Of a stretch of DNA of 61,420 nucleotides, positions 53,409-61,420 are shown piece by piece (positions within the stretch are counted from its first letter, which is position 1; every line of letters starts with the position of its first letter). Position numbers and translations under genes: made by a program. The notes under the pieces are model-generated. The model was not told the origin of the DNA. It was given only the letters and a program-made list of their open reading frames with translations, and searched no databases. This stretch comes from Clostridia bacterium (GTDB taxonomy: Bacteria; Bacillota; Clostridia; Oscillospirales; CAG-272), in the NCBI GenBank assembly GCA_017621085.1, contig JAGATW010000070.1:1-61420 (forward strand), given 5' to 3'.

Positions 53409-55061
53409 ATGGCAAAAGTTCTTAACAAAGCAAGCAAGCAAATAGGCGTAACAGGTCCTGTTCTTACAATTGTAATGGACGGAGTAGGACTTGCTCCCGC
53501 AACTGAGGCAAACGCAGTTAGTCTTGCATATACACCAACACTTGATATGTTAATGTCAAAGTATCCAACAGTTAAGCTCAAGGCTCACGGTACAGCAGTT
53601 GGCTTACCGGGGGATGACGATATGGGTAACTCTGAGGTTGGACACAATGCTCTTGGCTCAGGTCAGGTTTTTGCACAGGGTGCAAAGCTTGTTTCACAGT
53701 CAATTGAAAATGGTAAGATGTTCTCATCTTCCACATGGCAAAAGGTAGTTTCCAATGTAAAGGCAAACAACTCTACATTACACTTTATGGGTCTTTTCTC
53801 TGACGGTAATGTTCACTCTCATATTAATCACCTAAAGTCTATGATTGACCAAGCTAAAAAGGAAGGCGTTTCCAAGGTAAGACTTCATATTTTAATTGAC
53901 GGTCGTGACGTTGGCGAAACAAGCGCGCTTGATTATATTCTTCCATTTGAGGAATATCTAAATGGCTTGAGAGATAATAGCTTCGATATTAAGATTGCAT
54001 CCGGTGGTGGACGTATGGTTATCACTATGGATAGATATGAGGCTAACTGGAAAATGGTTGAGCTCGGCTGGAAAACTCACGTTTTGGGCGAGGGCAGACA
54101 GTTTAATTCTGCAGCTGAGGCAGTTGAAGCATATAGAAACGAGCTTAAGGTTATCGACCAAGACCTCCCACCATTCGTAATTGCTGAAAATGGTGTTGCA
54201 GTTGGTACAATTAACGACGGAGACAGTGTAGTATTCTATAACTTCAGAGGCGACAGAGCAATTGAAATTTCTAAGGCATTTGATGATAAGAAATTTACAA
54301 AGTTTGATAGAGTTCGCTATCCAAACGTAGTATATGCAGGTATGCTTGAGTATGATGGCGACCTTCATATTCCATCTAACTATCTTGTAAATCCACCGGA
54401 AATTACAAACACAATGGGCGAATACCTTGCAAGCACAGGCATTTCTCAGCTTGCAATTTCTGAAACACAAAAGTATGGTCACGTAACCTACTTCTGGAAT
54501 GGTAACAAGAGTGGTAAGTTTGATGATAATCTTGAAACTTATATTGAAATTCCATCCGACGTTGTTCCGTTTGAGCAAAGACCTTGGATGAAATGCGCTG
54601 AAATTACAGATAAGCTGATTGAGTGTCTTGAAAGTGGCAAGTATGCTTGCTTAAGAGTTAACTTCCCTAATGGCGATATGGTAGGTCATACCGGTAACAT
54701 TTTGGCTACAAGATGCTCTATGGAAGCTCTTGACCTTCAGTTAAAGAGACTTTTAGAGGTTGTTGACAAGCTTCACGGTGTTGCGCTTATTACAGCCGAC
54801 CACGGTAATGCTGATGAAATGTATGAGTGTGACAAAAAGGGTATGCCAAAGGCAGGCAAGGATGGTAGCTTTAAGGCTAAGACAAGCCATACACTAAATC
54901 CTGTTCCATTCATCATTTATGATAACTATTATAGCGATAAGTATGAAATTAAGGCTGACAATGGTCAGTTTGGTCTTTCTAATGTTGCTGCAACAGCAGT
55001 TAACTTCTTAGGCTATGAAGCTCCTTGCATGTGGGATGAAAGCGTAATTACCTTAAAATAA
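53409..55061 (+). CDS. gpmI: 2,3-Bisphosphoglycerate-independent phosphoglycerate mutase (plant-type)
   Basis: The 550-residue manganese enzyme interconverts 3- and 2-phosphoglycerate in glycolysis. Ser75 in DDMGNSEVGHNALGSGQ is the phosphoserine nucleophile. HILIDGRDVGE, NFRGDRAIEI, RVNFPNGDMVGHTGN and ITADHGNADEM bind substrate and metals. It is about 40 residues longer than the usual bacterial form, and VGHNALG with QGAKLV resembles the plant-type branch. GAGG precedes the start. Monocistronic. Confidence 0.95.
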   Translation: MAKVLNKASKQIGVTGPVLTIVMDGVGLAPATEANAVSLAYTPTLDMLMSKYPTVKLKAHGTAVGLPGDDDMGNSEVGHNALGSGQVFAQGAKLVSQSIENGKMFSSSTWQKVVSNVKANNSTLHFMGLFSDGNVHSHINHLKSMIDQAKKEGVSKVRLHILIDGRDVGETSALDYILPFEEYLNGLRDNSFDIKIASGGGRMVITMDRYEANWKMVELGWKTHVLGEGRQFNSAAEAVEAYRNELKVIDQDLPPFVIAENGVAVGTINDGDSVVFYNFRGDRAIEISKAFDDKKFTKFDRVRYPNVVYAGMLEYDGDLHIPSNYLVNPPEITNTMGEYLASTGISQLAISETQKYGHVTYFWNGNKSGKFDDNLETYIEIPSDVVPFEQRPWMKCAEITDKLIECLESGKYACLRVNFPNGDMVGHTGNILATRCSMEALDLQLKRLLEVVDKLHGVALITADHGNADEMYECDKKGMPKAGKDGSFKAKTSHTLNPVPFIIYDNYYSDKYEIKADNGQFGLSNVAATAVNFLGYEAPCMWDESVITLK

Positions 55062-55070
55062 TATAAATTA

Positions 55071-55095
55071 AAAGCCCTGAATTACAGGGCTTTTT
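55071..55095 (+). terminator. Terminator of gpmI
   Basis: AAAGCCCTG (55071-55079) pairs with CAGGGCTTT (55085-55093), followed by further T residues. Confidence 0.85.
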
Positions 55096-55141
55096 CAATA
55101 AATAAGGCTTAGTGGATTTTTAATCTGCAAATAGGAGAATT

Positions 55142-55753
55142 ATGATAATATATCAAGATAAGGACATAGTTGTTTGCGAAAAGCCATATGGTGTATCATC
55201 CCAAAAAAGCGATAGGGAAAATATGGTTGATATTTTAACTGAATTAACAGGTGAAAAAATATTTCCTGTACATAGACTGGACATTCAAACAACAGGTCTT
55301 ATGGTTTATGCAAAAAATGAAAAAAGTGCCGGCATACTATCAAATCAAATTGCAAATCACCAATTTGAAAAAGAGTACCTTTGCCTATGTCACGGTAGTC
55401 TTGAGGAGCAGGGCGAAATGGTAGATTTTTTGTATCACGACAGAATAAAAAACAAATCCTTTGTTGTAAAAAGCAAAAGAAATGGAGCAAAGGAGGCAAG
55501 GCTCAAATATAAGACAATTTTAAAAAAACAGGCGGGGGAGTGTGAATTGTTTTTAGTTCACGTTAAGCTTTTTACAGGCAGAACTCACCAAATAAGAGTC
55601 CAATTTGCCTCTCGTGGCTGTCCGCTTTACGGGGATGGCAAATATGGTGCTTGCGATAACGATAAAATTCATTTGCATAGCACACACATAGGCTTTTTAC
55701 ATCCAAGAACTAATCAACCAATGGAATTTAATTCTTTGCCAAGCTGGTATTAA
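55142..55753 (+). CDS. RluA-family pseudouridine synthase
   Basis: The 203-residue enzyme isomerises uridine in rRNA or tRNA. VHRLDIQTTGLMVYAK holds the catalytic aspartate in the HRLD motif, and HVKLFTGRTHQIRVQFAS is the second family block. It lacks the N-terminal S4 RNA-binding domain and is shorter than most RluD-type enzymes, which fits the single-domain RluA group. GGAG precedes the start. The modified position is not known. Confidence 0.9.
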   Translation: MIIYQDKDIVVCEKPYGVSSQKSDRENMVDILTELTGEKIFPVHRLDIQTTGLMVYAKNEKSAGILSNQIANHQFEKEYLCLCHGSLEEQGEMVDFLYHDRIKNKSFVVKSKRNGAKEARLKYKTILKKQAGECELFLVHVKLFTGRTHQIRVQFASRGCPLYGDGKYGACDNDKIHLHSTHIGFLHPRTNQPMEFNSLPSWY

Positions 55754-55819
55754 TCCATCTTGGAACAAAAAGCTTTCTTACTCATATTATGTAGTAATGC
55801 TATTTGTGAAGGAGAAGCT

Positions 55820-56377
55820 ATGATTCAAGAAAAGGAATATTTACGTGACAGGGCGGTTACATACGCAAGAAAGTATGCCCTTGTAAGAAACCCCTTGTTT
55901 TTTACCTTTGAGGGAATAGGCGGGAATTGCACAAACTTTGTGTCACAATGCGTTTTGGCAGGCTCTTGTGTTATGAATTTTACACCGACTTATGGGTGGT
56001 TTTACCTTTCCTCAAACAGACGAGCCGCAGCCTGGACAGGGGTGGAATTTTTCTACAATTTCATGACTACAAACACAGATGTTGGTCCCTTTGGCAGGGT
56101 TGTGGACATAAGCGAGGCAATGGTAGGAGACATAATTCAACTCCAAAACGAAAAGGACGTTTTTTATCACACCCTCATAATAACTCAAATTACGGAAAGC
56201 GAAATATTTATCTGTGCAAATTCAGTTGATTCCTTGGACAGACCCCTGTCCTCATACACCTATAAATCCTTAAGAGTTATCCATATTGACGGTGTAAGAT
56301 ACGATACAAGGTTCATAATTGATTGCTTTGATAGCCTTTTAAATCCACCGGTGCAAGGAAATGAAGCACAGGGCTAA
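55820..56377 (+). CDS. Putative amidase-domain protein (Amidase_6-like)
   Basis: The 185-residue protein has an Amidase_6/CHAP-like pattern. NCTNFVSQCVLAG places a likely catalytic Cys near residue 39, and FYHTLIITQI provides a His about 80 residues later. This fold cleaves peptide or cell-wall amide bonds. There is no signal peptide, so it is either cytoplasmic or a spore or lysis protein. Start 55820 follows AAGGAG; the frame is open 60 bases further but without a site. Confidence 0.75.
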   Translation: MIQEKEYLRDRAVTYARKYALVRNPLFFTFEGIGGNCTNFVSQCVLAGSCVMNFTPTYGWFYLSSNRRAAAWTGVEFFYNFMTTNTDVGPFGRVVDISEAMVGDIIQLQNEKDVFYHTLIITQITESEIFICANSVDSLDRPLSSYTYKSLRVIHIDGVRYDTRFIIDCFDSLLNPPVQGNEAQG

Positions 56378-56460
56378 GAAACAAAACAAAAAGTTTTAAT
56401 CAAAACGCACATAAAATTAATTTAAAATAAAACTTATTTGTTAAAATAGTATAAAATCAC

Positions 56461-56489
56461 TTGACAAAAATAGGTTTTTATTGTAATAT
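56461..56489 (+). promoter_or_regulatory. Promoter of the lipoprotein glycosidase
   Basis: TTGACA (56461-56466), 17 bases and TAATAT (56484-56489). Confidence 0.8.
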
Positions 56490-56556
56490 ATACTTGTGTA
56501 TGAATCTAAACTTTTAATAGATTTGTGTGCTTAAAACTTTTTTCGGAGGAAAAGAA

Positions 56557-59316
56557 ATGAAGAAAAAATGGTTAGCACTATTATTAGCAATTGTAATGCT
56601 TATGGTAGTAGCAGTAATTACATCATGCTCTTGTGGTGATGAACGTACAGACCCACCGGGTCCTACAAGTAGCTCACAGGAGGGTGGCGATAGTACAGAC
56701 TCAAGTACTAACAAGCCGGATGGACCTGATAATCCTGATAAGCCCGGTGATAATGACGATCCTGTTAATCCGGGTGAAACAGTTGAAGAGGTTAAGCCTG
56801 TAATTCAATATGTAAGAATTGCTGATATTGGCGCTGAAACAGTTACAATAAAGTTCAATGCTAAGGGCAAAAACCTTACATACGAAATCAGATACAGCTC
56901 ATCTCCTATTACTGAGGAAAACTTTGGTGATGCTACTCTTGTAAGCGGAGTTAATGTAACAGGCTCAGGTGAGGTTAAGACAGCAGTTCTTAACTTAAAG
57001 GCTGACAAGAATACTAAAAATTACATTGCGGTACAGGCAACAAGTGGTAAGGTTAAGAGCGTGGTTGAATCTGTTCGTGCCGGCGGTCTTGACTTAGTAT
57101 ATGTTGACCCGAATAGAATTACATCCGTTTACTGTGGTGAGGTTATTAAGGACTTAACACCATTGTTCGACGAGTTTGAGGGTATTGTTGACCCAATGGG
57201 CGCAATGAATGGTGTGGAAGGTGCTGAGGCTGGTACTCTTCCAACAAACAGACTTAACCAGTTCTATTACAAAAAGGGCGACTGGCTACCCGGTATGCTT
57301 GACCCATACAATGAAACTCACGAAAGATATGGTACAGACCTTGCACCAATCATCGACCTTGAGTATGAGCATTACATTGAGGCAATCATGGTATTCTATA
57401 GCCATGAAGCATATGATTTGGATGTTCGTTCCTCAAAGGCATTTGCAAACTTTGATACTCCATCCGACTGGGATGCAACAAATGTATCTTACCCTGCTTC
57501 AAGCTTTGAAGCGAATGCTTGGAACTTAATTCCTATCGGCAAGGAAGTAAGATTTATTCAGCTTCAGTTCCTTGATGGTGAAGCTCCTGTTGAGGTAATC
57601 TTCTACGGCTATCAGACAGGTGAAACCGAGGGTGACGAGCTTGGTGAAACAAGTCATAAGCTTCCAACAGTTGGTGAGCTTATGGGTGTTTGTGGTCTTT
57701 TAGGTTGGGGTTCCGTTTGTGGCTATGAGGACCTTAAGTGTGCAACAGTTCTTCGTGAATATCACAACTTCGGTTGGTCATATAACTGGTCATCCTTCCC
57801 AAAGAAGGCAACAAATCTTATTAAAACAAACGTTGGTAACTTTGACTCATTCTATAAGGATCACAGTCCTTATAACCTAATCGTTCCTTGCTTGCAATGG
57901 AGTGATGGAGATAACCCTGCAAGAACATATAATGCATTAACAGGTAAGCTTAATGCAGAGGTTGCAAGCTTTACAGAAAAGTATTTACCAACTACATATA
58001 TTGCATATGCTGACTCCGTTTACCAGTTTGCTGCTCGTTATGGTAGCAGTAAGATGGGCTACTTATATGATAATGTAAGAGAGCACTCTGACGGTGGCGA
58101 CAAGATTGGTCTTAACTACATTAAGTGGATTGAGCTTGGTAACGAGCCTAATGGTGAGGACCAAAGAGGTACAACACCATATCAATTAGCTGCCCTTACA
58201 TCATGTGCATATGACGGTCATATGAGAACTGTATTAAGCGACGTTTACAACCCGGACGATTATACATACTTCCTCGGTGGTAAAAACGCAGACCCGGATA
58301 TCAAGCTTGCTATGGCAGGTCTTGCCGGTATTGGTAACACTTACATTACATCTATGTGCTACTGGATGAGAGCAAACAGAGAAGATATTCATGGCACATG
58401 GACATCTAAGAATGATGCAATCGCTATGGACGCATTTAACGTTCATACATACTTCGGCGAGCTCTACAACTTGAACGGTCAGCAGGTTTATGTTGGTACA
58501 TCACCTGAGGAATATGGTCTTGTTGATGCTATGTCCCGTCTTATTGAGTTTAGAAACAAGTATTACCCGGATGTTGAGGTTTGGTTAACAGAGTTTGGTT
58601 GGGATACAAACGAATCCTACGAAACAATGACATCCTCTCACGCATATGGCGACTACACATCAAGACAGGTTCAAGGTATGTGGTTAACTCGTGCATACTT
58701 GCTCCTTTCCTCCTGTGGAGTTGATAAGGCAACTATGTACATGTTAGCAGACTTCTCAGGCGCAAATGACAGAACAGCTATCGGTAAGTACGGTACCTGT
58801 GGTGTTATTGCATATAGCTTTACTGAGGATAATGAGCAAATTTTCCTTGACTCGGGTGGAAATGAATGCGTTAAGAGAAAGTACATTGACAAGGACGGTA
58901 ACGAGAAAGAAGGCTACTTCTATCTTGATAACGGTCAGCCAATGGCAGGAAGCCCTTCTGCAGAAAAGCTTGAATACAAGCCCGGCTACTACTACATGCG
59001 TACACTTCTTAACACACTTTATGACTACACATTTAGAAGAGAGCTAAAGTCCGGTAATGACGATGTTTGGGTATATCAATATTCAAATCCTGATCATGAC
59101 GAGGCTTACGCACTCTGGTGCCCAACCTCTAATATGACAAAGGTTGATGGCTACAAGCTTTATGTAGGTACAGAATACGAAAGCGTAACTCTTGTAGAGT
59201 CCGATGCCGAAAACGCAAATCCTGAAGGCAGAAAAACAGAGCTTACAGTTGATGCAAACGGCTATGTTTCAGTAAACGTATCTGAAAATCCTGTTTACGT
59301 TGTAGTTAACAAGTAA
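56557..59316 (+). CDS. Secreted lipoprotein with clan-A-like glycoside hydrolase domain
   Basis: The 919-residue protein has a lipoprotein signal peptide with ITSC (21-24) as lipobox. An acidic Pro/Asp/Asn/Gly-rich linker (about 28-80) and a fibronectin-III-like module (about 85-180) follow. The catalytic region has GNEPNG with Glu530 as probable acid/base and WLTEFGWDT with Glu679 as probable nucleophile, the spacing seen in clan GH-A retaining glycosidases (GH5/GH30/GH39 type). A C-terminal beta domain ends it. GGAGG precedes ATG 56557. It should act on a polysaccharide at the cell surface; the exact family is not recognised. Confidence 0.78.
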   Translation: MKKKWLALLLAIVMLMVVAVITSCSCGDERTDPPGPTSSSQEGGDSTDSSTNKPDGPDNPDKPGDNDDPVNPGETVEEVKPVIQYVRIADIGAETVTIKFNAKGKNLTYEIRYSSSPITEENFGDATLVSGVNVTGSGEVKTAVLNLKADKNTKNYIAVQATSGKVKSVVESVRAGGLDLVYVDPNRITSVYCGEVIKDLTPLFDEFEGIVDPMGAMNGVEGAEAGTLPTNRLNQFYYKKGDWLPGMLDPYNETHERYGTDLAPIIDLEYEHYIEAIMVFYSHEAYDLDVRSSKAFANFDTPSDWDATNVSYPASSFEANAWNLIPIGKEVRFIQLQFLDGEAPVEVIFYGYQTGETEGDELGETSHKLPTVGELMGVCGLLGWGSVCGYEDLKCATVLREYHNFGWSYNWSSFPKKATNLIKTNVGNFDSFYKDHSPYNLIVPCLQWSDGDNPARTYNALTGKLNAEVASFTEKYLPTTYIAYADSVYQFAARYGSSKMGYLYDNVREHSDGGDKIGLNYIKWIELGNEPNGEDQRGTTPYQLAALTSCAYDGHMRTVLSDVYNPDDYTYFLGGKNADPDIKLAMAGLAGIGNTYITSMCYWMRANREDIHGTWTSKNDAIAMDAFNVHTYFGELYNLNGQQVYVGTSPEEYGLVDAMSRLIEFRNKYYPDVEVWLTEFGWDTNESYETMTSSHAYGDYTSRQVQGMWLTRAYLLLSSCGVDKATMYMLADFSGANDRTAIGKYGTCGVIAYSFTEDNEQIFLDSGGNECVKRKYIDKDGNEKEGYFYLDNGQPMAGSPSAEKLEYKPGYYYMRTLLNTLYDYTFRRELKSGNDDVWVYQYSNPDHDEAYALWCPTSNMTKVDGYKLYVGTEYESVTLVESDAENANPEGRKTELTVDANGYVSVNVSENPVYVVVNK

Positions 59317-59332
59317 TTTAATAGCTAATAAG

Positions 59333-59357
59333 AACCGCCAAGCATTTGGCGGTTTTT
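59333..59357 (+). terminator. Terminator of the lipoprotein gene
   Basis: AACCGCCAA (59333-59341) and TTGGCGGTT (59346-59354), four-base loop, then TTTT. Confidence 0.9.
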
Positions 59358-59413
59358 GTTCGCTTAAAATGAAAAAAGTCTTACATATAATTATATAATG
59401 AAGAAAAAAACCG

Positions 59414-59453
59414 GCACATCTATGCAGATTTTAGGCAATGATGTGCTTTTTTT
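59414..59453 (+). terminator. Second hairpin with T run
   Basis: GCACATC (59414-59420) pairs with GATGTGC (59440-59446) across a 19-base loop and is followed by TTTTTTT. The rest of the 371-base gap before hrcA is A/T-rich and holds only the heat-shock promoter and CIRCE. Confidence 0.55.
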
Positions 59454-59578
59454 ATGAAAAAATGTTGGTTTTAAGGTTATGATTTTTAACGAAAAGCCTT
59501 GAAAATAAAGGGATTTCAATGCTTTAGCACTCGAAAAGCTAAATTGCTAAAAAAGTTGAAGAATTTTTAAAAAAGGTA

Positions 59579-59607
59579 TTGACAAAAAGAATAATTGGTG
59601 ATAATAT
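59579..59607 (+). promoter_or_regulatory. Heat-shock operon promoter
   Basis: TTGACA (59579-59584), 17 bases and TAATAT (59602-59607), immediately upstream of the CIRCE element. Confidence 0.85.
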
Positions 59608-59618
59608 ATCTATAGAAA

Positions 59619-59645
59619 TTAGCACTTGAACAAAAAGAGTGCTAA
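59619..59645 (+). promoter_or_regulatory. CIRCE operator
   Basis: TTAGCACTT, nine bases, GAGTGCTAA. This matches the CIRCE consensus TTAGCACTC-N9-GAGTGCTAA with one change. HrcA binds it and represses the operon at normal temperature. Confidence 0.95.
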
Positions 59646-59687
59646 GTTCTGACAGAAGCGAATAAACTGTAAAGGGAGGGCATACAA

Positions 59688-60809
59688 ATGAGCTTTGATA
59701 CATACGAGCTTAGTGATAGAAAAAAATCTATTTTAAAAGCTATTGTAGAGGCACACATTAAGCTTGGTGAGCCTGTTGGCTCTAAGTACTTAATGCAAGA
59801 GGGAAACATACCTTATTCCTCAGCTACCATTAGAAATGAAATGGCAGAGCTTGAAGGCCTTGGCTATTTGGAACAGCCCCATACCTCGGCAGGTCGTATT
59901 CCTTCTGAGCTTGGTTATAGGTTTTATGTTGACACTCTTGTAGCACAGTATGACGCAACTACACAAGAGGCGGGTCAGTTAAAAAAGCTCTTGTCTGTAA
60001 AGCAGGCTGAAATCGATAAGATTTTGGAAAACGCAACAAAGGTTGCCTCTGCTATGACAAACTATACAGCGCTTTCCTTGCGTCCCCGTCCCTCAAGCAT
60101 TACAATAAAAAAGTATGAGGCTGTTTACTTAGACCCCTATTCCTTTATTATAGTAATGATAGTGGGTGCCTCTGACTCAGTTAAAACAAGGAACATTAAG
60201 CTTCCATTCAGCGTAACACCTGACTTGATTAAGCTTTTGTCCCAAGTGTTAAATTTGTATTTGACAGGAATATCTATTAATGAAATGAATATTTCCTTAA
60301 TGGTAGATATGGAAACACAGTTAGAGAGCAGTAGCGGTGAGGACAAAAAGCTATGTGCTGAGCTTATTTCCATTACGGTTAAAGGCATTTATGAAACAAT
60401 GAACGAGTTAGGCTCTGAAATTAAATTTGAGGGCTTGAATAGACTCCTTGAGCATCCGGAATATAAAAACCTTGATAAGCTTCAAAAAATGATAAGCGCA
60501 ATTGAAAGCAAGGAAGATATTATAAAGGCGGTATCCACCATCGACCAAAGCGACGATGAAACAAAAATATTCATTGGCTCTGAAAATATGGTTAAGATAA
60601 TGGATGACTCCACCTTAATATATAAAAACCTAAAGCTCAATGGCAGAACAATAGGAGCAATCGGAATTATAGGTCCTTGCAGAATGGACTATTCTAAGGT
60701 GCTTAAAACAATTGATCGTCTGAGCGAGGAAATTAATAATATGTCAAGCTTAGATGCATTGCCACCGGGCACAATAATTAAGACAGAGGAAGATGATGAT
60801 GGACAATAA
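59688..60809 (+). CDS. hrcA: Heat-inducible transcription repressor HrcA
   Basis: The 373-residue repressor has an N-terminal winged helix (LSDRKKSILKAIVEAHIKLG, then YSSATIRNEMAELEGLGYL and PHTSAGRIPSELGYRFYVD) and the HrcA GAF-like dimerisation domain. It is slightly longer than typical (about 345). It binds the CIRCE element upstream of its own gene and depends on GroEL for activity by family analogy. GGGAGG precedes the start. Its last codons overlap the start of grpE. Confidence 0.97.
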   Translation: MSFDTYELSDRKKSILKAIVEAHIKLGEPVGSKYLMQEGNIPYSSATIRNEMAELEGLGYLEQPHTSAGRIPSELGYRFYVDTLVAQYDATTQEAGQLKKLLSVKQAEIDKILENATKVASAMTNYTALSLRPRPSSITIKKYEAVYLDPYSFIIVMIVGASDSVKTRNIKLPFSVTPDLIKLLSQVLNLYLTGISINEMNISLMVDMETQLESSSGEDKKLCAELISITVKGIYETMNELGSEIKFEGLNRLLEHPEYKNLDKLQKMISAIESKEDIIKAVSTIDQSDDETKIFIGSENMVKIMDDSTLIYKNLKLNGRTIGAIGIIGPCRMDYSKVLKTIDRLSEEINNMSSLDALPPGTIIKTEEDDDGQ

Positions 60810-61332
60810 GGAAAAAAATGTAAATAGCGAAAATAACGAAAATAACGAAAATAACGAAAACAATGAAAGCAATGTGAACAAGGAAGCAGGTGCTGAAAAG
60901 GACACAGAACTATTTGAAATAAAAAAGCAGTTAGCCGACACAAGCGACAAATATTTAAGAGTTCTTGCAGAGTATGATAACTTCCGTAAAAGAAGCTTAA
61001 AGGAACGAGATTCTATTTACAGCGAGGCTTATGTTGACTGCGTAAAAAATCTTCTCCCAATAATTGATAATATTGAAAGAGTATTAACTCTTGAGGGGGA
61101 TGAAAAGTTTATGGATGGATTAAAGCTAATAGTTGGCCAGGTACACGAATCCTTAAACAAAATGGGTGTTACAGAAATTGAATGTAAGACCTTTGACCCA
61201 AATTTGCATAATGCGGTAATGCACATAGATGATGAGGCTTATGGTGAAAACGAAATAATTGAGGTTTTCCAAAAGGGCTACACCTATGGTGAGCGCGTTA
61301 TAAGATATGCTATGGTAAAAGTAGCAAATTAA
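60799..61332 (+). CDS. grpE: GrpE nucleotide exchange factor
   Basis: GrpE releases ADP from DnaK. The protein has a disordered Asn/Glu N terminus, a long helix (LADTSDKYLRVLAEYDNFRKR) and the C-terminal beta domain with NLHNAVMHIDD and EVFQKGYTYGERVIRYAMVKVAN. Three consecutive ATGs lie at 60793, 60796 and 60799; the last is 8 bases after GAGGA and is chosen (177 residues). It overlaps hrcA by 11 bases. Four 9-bp AATAACGAA-type repeats (60832-60867) encode the Asn/Glu stretch. Confidence 0.95.
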   Translation: MDNKEKNVNSENNENNENNENNESNVNKEAGAEKDTELFEIKKQLADTSDKYLRVLAEYDNFRKRSLKERDSIYSEAYVDCVKNLLPIIDNIERVLTLEGDEKFMDGLKLIVGQVHESLNKMGVTEIECKTFDPNLHNAVMHIDDEAYGENEIIEVFQKGYTYGERVIRYAMVKVAN

Positions 61333-61373
61333 TTAGTTAAAAATTTACTTAATATAAACGGAGGAAAATTATT

Positions 61374-61420
61374 ATGGGAAAAATTATCGGTATTGACTTA
61401 GGTACAACAAACTCTTGTGT
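61374..61420 (+). CDS. dnaK: Chaperone DnaK, 5' end only
   Basis: MGKIIGIDLGTTNSC is the invariant Hsp70 phosphate-1 start. GGAGG precedes the ATG. The gene is cut by the window end after about 15 codons. Confidence 0.95.
   Translation, partial: MGKIIGIDLGTTNSC

Overview
The window reads as chromosome from a low-GC, strictly fermentative Clostridia (Bacillota), probably an uncultured gut-type lineage. The main reasons are AT-rich intergenic DNA, strong AGGAGG-type ribosome binding sites, near-consensus TTGACA-17-TATAAT promoters, a SCIFF peptide with its radical-SAM maturase (a clostridial hallmark), pyruvate formate-lyase, a ferredoxin-dependent 2-oxoacid oxidoreductase and the CIRCE-hrcA-grpE-dnaK arrangement. 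No tRNA, rRNA, CRISPR array or prophage was seen.

Region by region. 0.1-2.8 kb: a processive family 2 glycosyltransferase facing an NADP-type isocitrate dehydrogenase. 3-10.4 kb: a seven-gene operon with phenylacetate-CoA ligase, indolepyruvate:ferredoxin oxidoreductase (iorAB), a second phenylacetate-CoA ligase, a tandem-ACT protein, a TIM-barrel hydrolase and an aminotransferase. Together these can interconvert aryl acids, aryl-CoAs, arylpyruvates and aromatic amino acids. 10.4-16.5 kb: a sugar isomerase divergent from a GH106-like glycosidase, then a glycosyltransferase and UDP-galactopyranose mutase. 16.6-20 kb: an autoregulated XRE/membrane-protein pair, a four-helix-bundle (S23/Avd-fold) protein with an unusual array of mini-hairpins in front of it, and a GMP synthetase lacking its amidotransferase half. 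20-24 kb: gtrA and a gtrB-like transferase behind an M3 oligopeptidase. 23.8-27 kb: pflBA. 27-32.5 kb: AraC regulator, secreted leucine-rich-repeat protein, AEC transporter, diaminopimelate dehydrogenase, sirtuin.

32.5-35.5 kb: the SCIFF locus (peptide, attenuator-like hairpin, maturase, overlapping PLP decarboxylase). 35.6-37.4 kb: membrane cyclophilin and a Ca/Na antiporter with a Cys-rich loop. 37.5-41.2 kb: capE-capF-capG, the three enzymes for UDP-N-acetyl-L-fucosamine, with two copies of a roughly 104-bp inverted-terminus repeat between capF and capG. 41.2-41.9 kb: a 660-bp non-coding stretch with an ECF-like promoter, strong stem-loops and an orphan Shine-Dalgarno. 41.9-52.6 kb: a five-gene MoxR ATPase/DUF58/VWA operon led by a 1191-residue membrane-anchored, extremely acidic coiled-coil protein. 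52.7-56.4 kb: DUF436 protein, plant-type iPGM, a pseudouridine synthase and an amidase-like protein. 56.5-59.3 kb: a secreted lipoprotein glycosidase. 59.6 kb to the end: the HrcA heat-shock operon, cut inside dnaK.

The items most worth a second look are the hairpin array beside the four-helix-bundle gene, the MoxR operon with its heptad-repeat giant protein, the SCIFF peptide with Gly where the known thioether acceptor Thr is expected, the paired capF-capG repeats, and the ECF-promoter/structured-RNA region. All functional statements come from reading motifs; no database search was run.
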